A stretch of DNA of 64,000 nucleotides. Origin: Galeruca laticollis (taxonomy: Eukaryota > Arthropoda > Insecta > Coleoptera > Chrysomelidae). The notes below the pieces were generated by a model that searched no databases, had not been told where the DNA came from, and worked only from the letters and a program-made list of their open reading frames with translations. Location: contig OY998175.1 in the NCBI GenBank assembly GCA_963921935.1, forward strand, positions 308,349,484 to 308,413,483. The letters run 5' to 3'. Shown here one piece after another: positions 58,085 through 64,000 of this stretch. Position numbers and translations under genes: made by a program. Each line of letters opens with the position of its first letter. The stretch's first letter is position 1.

Positions 58085-58981
58085 AGTTAAAAACATAAAA
58101 GATTATTTGATGTCAAAATTAGAAATCAAGGATTTAACTAATAAAAAAAAATTATATTTTTGGGTTTAGAAACAGAAATGTGTAAAAATGAGACTAGAAT
58201 GTCTCAAAAATTACTTATTCAAAAGGTTTTGAAACATTTTAATATGAGTGAATGCAAAACGTTAAAAGTTCCGTTACAGCCTAAGTTGCAACTCAATAAA
58301 AAACCAGAAAGTAATTTTAATATTCCTTATAAGGAACTGTTAGTAGTTTAATGTACATAATGATGGGCACTAGGCCGGACTTATGTTTCACTATTTGTTA
58401 TTTAAGTAGATTTCAGAATTGTTTTGATAAAGAGCATTGGGGAATTCTTGAAAATGTTTTAAGAGATTTAAAGAAAACCGAAGATTTTGGACTTATTTAC
58501 CATAAAAGTAACTATAATAAGATATATGTTTGTGCGTTTGTTGTTGCAGATTTTGCAGGTGATATTAATGACAGGAAAAGTACCACAGGGTTTATTTTAA
58601 AGATTAATGATAATAATGTATTTTGGCAATCAAAGAAACAATCAGTTGTAGCCATATCGAGTTGTGAGGCAGAGTATGTAGCTCTAGCTAGAGAGTCTAT
58701 TTTTAGCTAAGATATTAAAGGAGATTTTGAAAGATGATGTTTATCCTATTAAAATTTTTGAAGATAATCAATCGACAATAAAAATTGCCAATACATTTGA
58801 TACAAAAAGATCTAAACACATAGATGTAAAATTTCATTTCGTTAAAGATCTAGTAAATTCAAAAAGGGTGGAAATTAAATATATATCAACAAACAAGCAA
58901 ATAGCAGACAATCTTACCAAGACTATGGCGGAGAGTAAATTAAATTTGTTTAGAGAGGGATTAAATGTTTGTAAATTTTGA
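58085..58981 (+). pseudogene. Copia RT tail and RNase H
   Basis: After the LINE: DIEVKNIKDYLMSKLEIKDL, MSQKLLIQKVLKHFNMSECK, MMGTRPDLCFTICYLSRFQ, VADFAGDINDRKSTTGFILK (RNase H Asp), SSCEAEYVALARE (Glu), FEDNQSTIKIAN (Asp) and SKHIDVKFHFVKDLV. Frames change near 58170, 58350 and 58708. The normal copia stop precedes the polypurine tract by a few dozen bases. Confidence 0.88.
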
Positions 58982-59014
58982 TTTTGTTTTGTGACTTGTA
59001 GACTTGGGGGGGAA

Positions 59015-59209
59015 TGTAGGAAGTTGAACAATTCTACAGTTGGTAGTTCTGAATATAGTTTTTGTTGTTTGTCAGATGTCGAATAAGTCAATTTAAAATG
59101 GTATCAACTTTAAGCACATGTTGAAACGATTGTATATCTATTGTATTGTTTTGTTAAAATAAACGCTTTGATTTAGAGACTATTCTTTATTACTGCTAAA
59201 ATAACAACA
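59015..59209 (+). repeat. Copia 3' LTR and polypurine tract
   Basis: 195 bp from TGTAGGAAGTTGAACAAT to ATAACAACA, preceded by the purine tract GGGGGGGAA (59006-59014). It carries short insertions relative to the 5' LTR (ATCAACTTTA near 59104 and TTATTACT near 59187). Confidence 0.93.
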
Positions 59210-59214
59210 GAACT

Positions 59215-60690
59215 TTTAACGACGGGATCTACACTATATCCAATATTCTGAAACTTTGACGGTGATTTTTTTTAATGATATTTGATGCTTTTTTTCCAAT
59301 ACGTAATTTAACAAAAACAGGTCTGTGAAAGTACGAGTAAACAACAGATATTTTATTTCCGCTAATAGGTCTGTATTTTTTCCTGATATATATGGCATTA
59401 ATATCAAAAAATATTTGAGAGGGCTCTTTGGGGACCTTTTTTAAAAATTCGGAGTTTTGAACTTCAACGCCTTGTGTCTCAAAATATAGCCATAGGATAA
59501 GGTTGGGCCCATGGAGACTTTTGATCAGGACAGCAAATACTTGTACATATAAAAAGTTCAGACAATTTAACAGTGATCTCGTTTCTATAAGAAAAGTGCT
59601 GGGTCCTTTATGCTATTAATATTTGAACACAAGTTAGCACCTGGTTTTTCAGAAAAACTGAGTAGGTACAAATTCTAATTTTTTTGGGTACAATTTAGTC
59701 CTAAATTATACATTAGTTTTTTTTAATTTGAAAAAGTGGGAGTGCTAGCTTGACTGACGTTATAATAATTTCAATTTTTTTCGACTAGTCCCCCAGACTA
59801 TAGAATATACGCAACTATGAGTAGTAGTAAAATTAACAATTAGGATCAGTTAGTAAACAAGTCATGTTGGCGGTTAGTTCCTGAACTGAGTGCCATCACG
59901 TAATTTAAAGAGACCTAATAAATTTTAGAAAAGGAAATCATTCGGCGGAATCATTTTGCAATTAAAATTCGATACAAGTAAACGATCGATAAAGTGGGTT
60001 TATATATTTATATCAAGAGAAATGTATCGTCACTCAATTGAAATGAATCGTTTGAGATAATGCGAAATTTGTGTAATACAATCTTCGATTTATTACAGGG
60101 ATAAATGAGATGATTAAGGTTTCATTAACGTTTGGAAAATAATTATAATAATACTTTCTATTTCTTTAATGGAAGTTCCCTTGGAATTGTTTGTTTTCTT
60201 TTTGCTTTCTGAAATTATTTGAATTTAAAATGGAATGTTCCATGTAAGTAAATATTTTAATATTCATTTGGAAAATTTCCAAGTATTATTAAAAGTGAAA
60301 TAATAAGTATTCACGTCAAACGAAAAAAAAGTCAATAGTAATAATTAAAATCGTTGGGCCTTGAAAAACCAAAAACAGAATTCAATTGATCCAAATAACA
60401 TTCATTTACGTCGTAAATTTTTTTTATTCATTACAAAAAAAGTTACTGGTAATTATGTATTATACTGAAGAAAATACTTTTTTAAAATTAACTTTCAAAG
60501 TCACAACAGTTTCGTTTTATCTTTTTTAACATTTTTACGAGTTTCTGCAATAAAATATAAATATTCTTGTACATTATAAGAAGGAAAAGACTTTGGAGAA
60601 TTTTATAAAGTACTCGTACACCAAATTTAGAGTTTGAAGAAACCACTACAAAATTCTATTTACATGTTATGTCAGGATGAAAAGGAAAAA
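59215..60690. other. Non-coding stretch
   Basis: No gene. At 59685-59755 it holds a dispersed repeat (GGGTACAA-TTAGTCCTAAATTA, then GTGCTAGCTTGAC) that also occurs at about 46528-46616. Confidence 0.45.
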
Positions 60691-60699
60691 TAATGAAGA

Positions 60700-61088
60700 A
60701 AAATTAGCAGTGAAAATCCAAAATAAAGTTTCTAATGGAGCAGTCAGAAGAACATCCGGAAGCAGATTTGTTACGTAATCCATGTAAAACAACATAAATT
60801 AAAATTCTTGATCCAGTATCAATATCAGAAATAAAAATCACAATAAATTCCTTGAAGCCTGGATCTGCAGGAGGTCCTAACAACCTAAGACTCCATCATA
60901 TTAAGGATTTAAATTCAGAAAATTTAGGTATATCTTCAGTAAATTTTCTTACATCCCTTTTGCAAAAATACTTTGTTTAATGATATCATAAAAGATTAGT
61001 ACTTTTTTACAACCTTTTCAGCTAGGTTTTGGTACTAAGTGCGGTGCAAAAGCCGCTGCACACAGCGCAAGGCTTGAATAGTAATTTT
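60700..61088 (+). pseudogene. LINE-like RT, 5' part
   Basis: The plus strand gives IKILDPVSISEIKITINSLK, PGSAGGPNNLRLHHIKDL and, after a gap in frame, QLGFGTKCGAKAAAHSARLE. These are the pre-motif-A blocks of an RT family seen in invertebrates (LKPGSAGGPDGL, QLGFGTxxGAEAA). The frame is cut by Helentron-type copy 3; the rest follows at 63020. Confidence 0.6.
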
Positions 61089-61358
61089 TTACTTTTCCGC
61101 CCAACATATCTAATATGCGAGAAACGTATTGGTTTACCCAAAAAAAAGTTGGAAATTTGAGAAAAAATTTTGAGTTATTTTTACGTTTTCCATCAACAAC
61201 AACCCGGTTTTTAGAAAAAAAAAAGTTGACAGGTGTCAAGGGACACCCGGATGGAACGAAGTTCCTTTCGATTAATTAGTGAAGGAATTGTAATAAAAAT
61301 TTTTTTTTAAGTTATAATAATATTTTTTTTATTATTAACAAATATAATGTTATATAAA

Positions 61359-61725
61359 CTTAATCAGTAGGCTCAATTTTCGTAATAATTGGCTTGTGGT
61401 AACTGAAGTAGGAAACATATGTTTGGGATTCTATTTTATTTAAATGTCTTGAAAAACTGCATCAATGGTAGTATTATATTTTGTTGTTGATTCTGCTGGA
61501 TTATTGTTAATTCTTAATCAAATTCTTCCTCTAGAAACTGTACCAGTGGTTTTGATTTTTCATTACTGAAGTTGATGTTAAAATCACCGGCTAAAATGAG
61601 TGGAACTTTATCTAATTTTTTGTTGTATCTGTTAAACGTTCCAGATACATCTTTAGAATACTCTAGCAGTGCTCGATGAATGAACTCCTGAATATCTATT
61701 AATTTGTTCGTTCCAAAAAGCAAAA
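61359..61725 (-). pseudogene. Helentron-type endonuclease C-terminal fragment
   Basis: Minus strand: LIDIQEFIHRALLEYSKDV, VPLILAGDFNINF (the GDFN active-site block of EEP-fold nucleases), then shifted RINNNPAESTTKYNTTIDAV and ESQTYVSYFSYHKPIITKI with a stop at 61359. The SYHKPI end is the catalytic His block. Helentrons encode an EEP endonuclease fused C-terminally to Rep-helicase, and I recognise this variant from such proteins. Two frameshifts (near 61515 and 61447). N-terminal part missing. Confidence 0.7.
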
Positions 61726-61745
61726 AAAAGAATTTTTCAGAAAAT

Positions 61746-61750
61746 AAAAA
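61746..61750 (-). terminator. Pol III terminator of tRNA-Asp
   Basis: Five T residues on the minus strand just past the tRNA 3' end. Confidence 0.75.
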
Positions 61751-61753
61751 TTA

Positions 61754-61825
61754 CTCCCCGGCGGGGAATCGAACCCCGGTCTCCCGCGTGACAGGCGGGG
61801 ATACTGACCACTATACTACCGAGAA
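61754..61825 (-). tRNA. tRNA-Asp (GTC)
   Basis: 72 nt forming a complete cloverleaf: acceptor TTCTCGG with CCGGGGA and discriminator G, D arm with TAGTATAGTGG, anticodon loop CTGTCAC with GTC (61790-61792), T arm GGGGTTCGATTCCCC. A box and B box fit. A T5 run follows 3 bases after the 3' end, a Pol III terminator. One acceptor pair is G-U where the usual gene has C-G. Whether it is expressed from inside a transposon cannot be seen. Confidence 0.95.
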
Positions 61826-62225
61826 ATATGTTTAGGAGATTTCAAAAGTATTATTCATTATACAGCAAGCAACTGAAGTATATTATTTCAATTTTTGTTG
61901 TAGAGAATCTCAACAATTAATTAACATAATAAAGACAAAAAACTATACTAAGTAATATTAAAATATGATTTGTTTTTGAATTTATTAAAATTATGACGCA
62001 TACACTTACTAAACACACAAAATGTGGAGATTATAAATCGTATGACTTGGTTGGAGAAACATGCGCACGCCGCACAGCTTACTATAGCTTCAAAAAGTGT
62101 CGTGACAACTTTTCCGTCTAGCCTCCTTTCACAACGCGCGATAAGGAACTTCGTTCCAAAAATCCTGTGTGTATGTCGTCGTCGACGTCGTCGTTGTCGT
62201 CGGCCACTTTTCGTTACATGTCTTG

Positions 62226-62975
62226 TTAGCACCATACAGCCTCCGGAGTGCAACAAGTCACCAATTTTATGATTGAATATTGTTAAGGACTTGTCACAGA
62301 TGAGCCCTATTGATTTTCAGCTCACCAGAGCCAGCACAACGGGTGCTATGATACTAGAAGTACGACATTTTAGTCATTTTTTGAGAAATTTCAGTTTATT
62401 AGCACGGAGTTCATCAAGTCACCAATTTTATGATTGAATATTATCCAGGGCACTTCACAGATGAACCCTATTGATTTTCAGATCACCAGAGCCAGTACAA
62501 CAGGTGCTATAGTACTTTAAGTACGATATGCTTGTAATTTTTGGAGAAATTTAAGTTTGTTAGCACGATAGAGCGTCCGGAGTATATACAAGTGACCAAT
62601 TTTATGATTGGATATTATTCAGAGCGTCTCAAATATGAATCCTATTGATATTCAGCTCACTAAAGCCAGTACACCGGGTTCTATGGTACTTGTAGTACCA
62701 AATTTTTGTCATTTTTGGAGAATTTTCAGTTTGTTAGCAAGATACAGCCTCCAGAGTGTATACAAGTGATCAATTTTATGATTGAATATTGTTCAAGGTG
62801 TCTCACAGATGTACCCTATTGATTTTCAGCTGACTAGAGCGAGTACAGCGGATCCTATAAATCCAGATATATTACATTTTTGGTTTTTTTGGACAAATTT
62901 CGGTTTGTTAGCACGATACATCCCCCGAAGTGTATACAAGTGACAATTTTATGATAGAATATTATTCAGGGCCCA
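62226..62975 (+). repeat. Satellite-like array, copy 3
   Basis: Monomers of the same family as at 17157 and 39495. Starts lie near 62226, 62397 (with a deletion after TTAGCACG), 62558, 62733 and 62906. (GTC)n-rich sequence at 62177-62207 precedes the array. Confidence 0.9.
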
Positions 62976-63019
62976 GATGCGGAAAAGTTAGTTTTAATCC
63001 TTAAAACCGTTTATTTTTT

Positions 63020-63438
63020 AATTGATTTTTGTAACACTTTTAATATGGTTCACAGTGACATTCTTTTGCTAAGAGTTTAAGAATTTATTGCAGAATTTTT
63101 TAATTTAATTAACCAATGCTACAAACATTTTTCAGTTCTTTATTTTGGTAAACAAAACATTTCTTCTCAAGTAGGCGTTCAGCAGAAGAATCCTCTAAAA
63201 TCTTCCCTTTTCTGTTTAGTAATTCATCGTTTAGTTAGGTCATTAAAATCGGAACTTAATATCTGGTATCATGATGACGGAAGTATAGGAGGTAATGCAA
63301 GATATGTTCTTACTGATTTCAAAATTATAATCAATAAATCTGAAGAGCTAGGTTTGAAAATTAAGATTAGCAAATGTGAAATTTGTTTGATTCCAAATTT
63401 AAATTCAACTTTTACCAAATTTTCAAGAAATTGCTCCT
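63020..63438 (+). pseudogene. LINE-like RT, palm domain
   Basis: One frame, with an internal TAA near 63078, reads IDFCNTFNMVHSD (motif A), CYKHFSVLYFGKQNISSQVG, VQQKNPLKSSLFCLVIHRLV (motif B; normally QQGDPLGP), LNIWYHDDGSIGG (motif C; YLDD has become YHDD) and LGLKIKISKCEI. It is the direct continuation of the fragment ending at 61088. No ATG begins it. Ends at TAA 63438. Confidence 0.72.
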
Positions 63439-63444
63439 AATATC

Positions 63445-63800
63445 AAAGATCTGATCTTTCAGATTTAGAACTATTAGGTTCACCTCTTACCTCCAGTTAC
63501 ATTATTTTTTAAATTTAAATTAAATACTCTCGCTAGCAAAACTGTCGCATATTTGGTTTTAAGTGTTTATTTTACAAATTATTAATTTTGTAGTACTACC
63601 ACTGAACTATAAAAATGTCTGTTCGGTAGATTCTTCAAAACTAATATTATTTTTCAATTGATAAGAAATTATCTATAATTTTTGGCAAATCCATAAAACA
63701 TATAAAAAGGTAAAACGTACCATTGACTATTTATTTCAGTTTATTTCGATATTCTTACAAAAGCAAGCCTGTTCATTGATTATCTTGTCTTTTAAATTAA
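63445..63800. other. Non-coding spacer
   Basis: AT-rich, nothing supported apart from possible 5' sequence of the Tc1-like gene. Confidence 0.35.
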
Positions 63801-63803
63801 ACA

Positions 63804-63989
63804 ATGTACCCCAAGCATCGAGAAAATCGATACCTTATTCCTGAGGATAGTGCTGTGGTTGTTGTCTTACTTAAAAAAGGTTGGGCCCAGATTCAAGTAG
63901 CTGAAAGATTCCATGTGGCTCAATCTGCTATCTCTCGCGCTCAAAGAATTTTTCGTGAAACTGGGGTCAACGAAAGGCGATTACGATAA
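63804..63989 (+). pseudogene. Tc1-like transposase N-terminus (window edge)
   Basis: ATG 63804. LIPEDSAVVVVLLKKGWAQI, then QVAERFHVAQSAISRAQRIF and RETGVNERR form the first paired-type helix-turn-helix of Tc1 transposases. A stop follows ERRLR at 63987-63989, 11 bp before the window ends; the next bases (CGGCGTAGACG) suggest the GRP-like linker in another frame. Confidence 0.7.
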
Positions 63990-64000
63990 CGGCGTAGACG

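Larger units (their letters stand above)
49534..59209 (+). mobile_element. Copia (Ty1/copia) element with nested insertions, TSD GAACT
   Basis: It is flanked by exact 5-bp duplications GAACT (49529-49533 and 59210-59214). It has TG...CA LTRs, an iMet-type PBS, gag, integrase, RT, RNase H and a polypurine tract, all on the plus strand. Three insertions lie inside: a hairpin-ended segment (50122-50855), piggyBac 3 (51983-54260, minus) and a LINE (about 55621-58083, minus). Confidence 0.95.
61089..63019 (+). mobile_element. Helentron-type element, long copy 3 with captured tRNA
   Basis: It has the same termini as copies 1 and 2 (TTACTTTTCCGCCC, GCGGAAAAGTTA, hairpin at 62991-63007), but about 0.9 kb is present where the others are contiguous (about 61218 to 62158). 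That segment holds a minus-strand endonuclease fragment and a tRNA-Asp gene, and is bounded by GGAACGAAGTTCC and GGAACTTCGTTCC. The satellite core starts near 62226. It splits the LINE RT just before motif A. Confidence 0.82.

Overview
The window is repeat-dense, AT-rich eukaryotic DNA from an insect genome. Evidence is spliced transposase genes (GT-AG introns of 57 to 62 bp), piggyBac, hAT, Crypton, Tc1/pogo, Penelope, Copia, Gypsy and Jockey-type protein remnants of the kind common in beetles and bugs, and one eukaryotic tRNA-Asp gene. There are no operons, Shine-Dalgarno sites or CRISPR arrays. No complete host protein-coding gene is visible; only one short candidate exon (about 15.5 kb) looks host-like. 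Species and order cannot be fixed from the sequence.

Layout. 0-9.6 kb: decayed DNA transposons (a spliced DDE-like relic, two hAT families, an IS630-like remnant, a piggyBac scrap) and a LINE tail. 9.6-13.2 kb: a giant inverted repeat (arms about 0.9 kb) whose left arm carries a hAT element with a perfect 8-bp TSD, itself holding a Penelope fragment. 13.2-16.2 kb: a tyrosine-recombinase (DUF3504/Crypton-like) pseudogene, a candidate exon and a Harbinger-like MITE. 16.8-20.7 kb: a TIR pair enclosing a satellite-bearing Helentron-type element and the longest Penelope RT/GIY-YIG ORF. 20.9-22.0 kb: an element with ~40-bp TIRs and a Myb/SANT remnant. 23.4-34.1 kb: Jockey-type LINE, two Gypsy remnants (one split by a LINE with 9-bp TSD), a pogo-like transposase and a LINE ORF1. 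36.1-44.6 kb: two near-complete piggyBac elements flanked by TTAA, with a Crypton recombinase relic between them that holds another satellite Helentron copy in its intron. 46.6-48.3 kb: an IS630-like transposase split by a 363-bp hAT MITE. 49.5-59.2 kb: one Copia element (LTRs, iMet-type PBS, GAACT TSD) hit by a third piggyBac, a LINE and a hairpin-ended insert. 60.7-64 kb: a LINE RT split by a third Helentron copy that carries a Helentron-type endonuclease scrap and a tRNA-Asp gene; a Tc1 N-terminus runs off the end.

Nearly every coding remnant is broken by stops, frameshifts or insertions, so the region reads as a layered transposon graveyard in which relative insertion order can be recovered. 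The most interesting signals are: hammerhead ribozyme cores in three Penelope 3' regions; family-specific palindromes placed in the same one-plus-two layout in three different piggyBac families; the Helentron/satellite family with a captured tRNA gene; and the long foldback.
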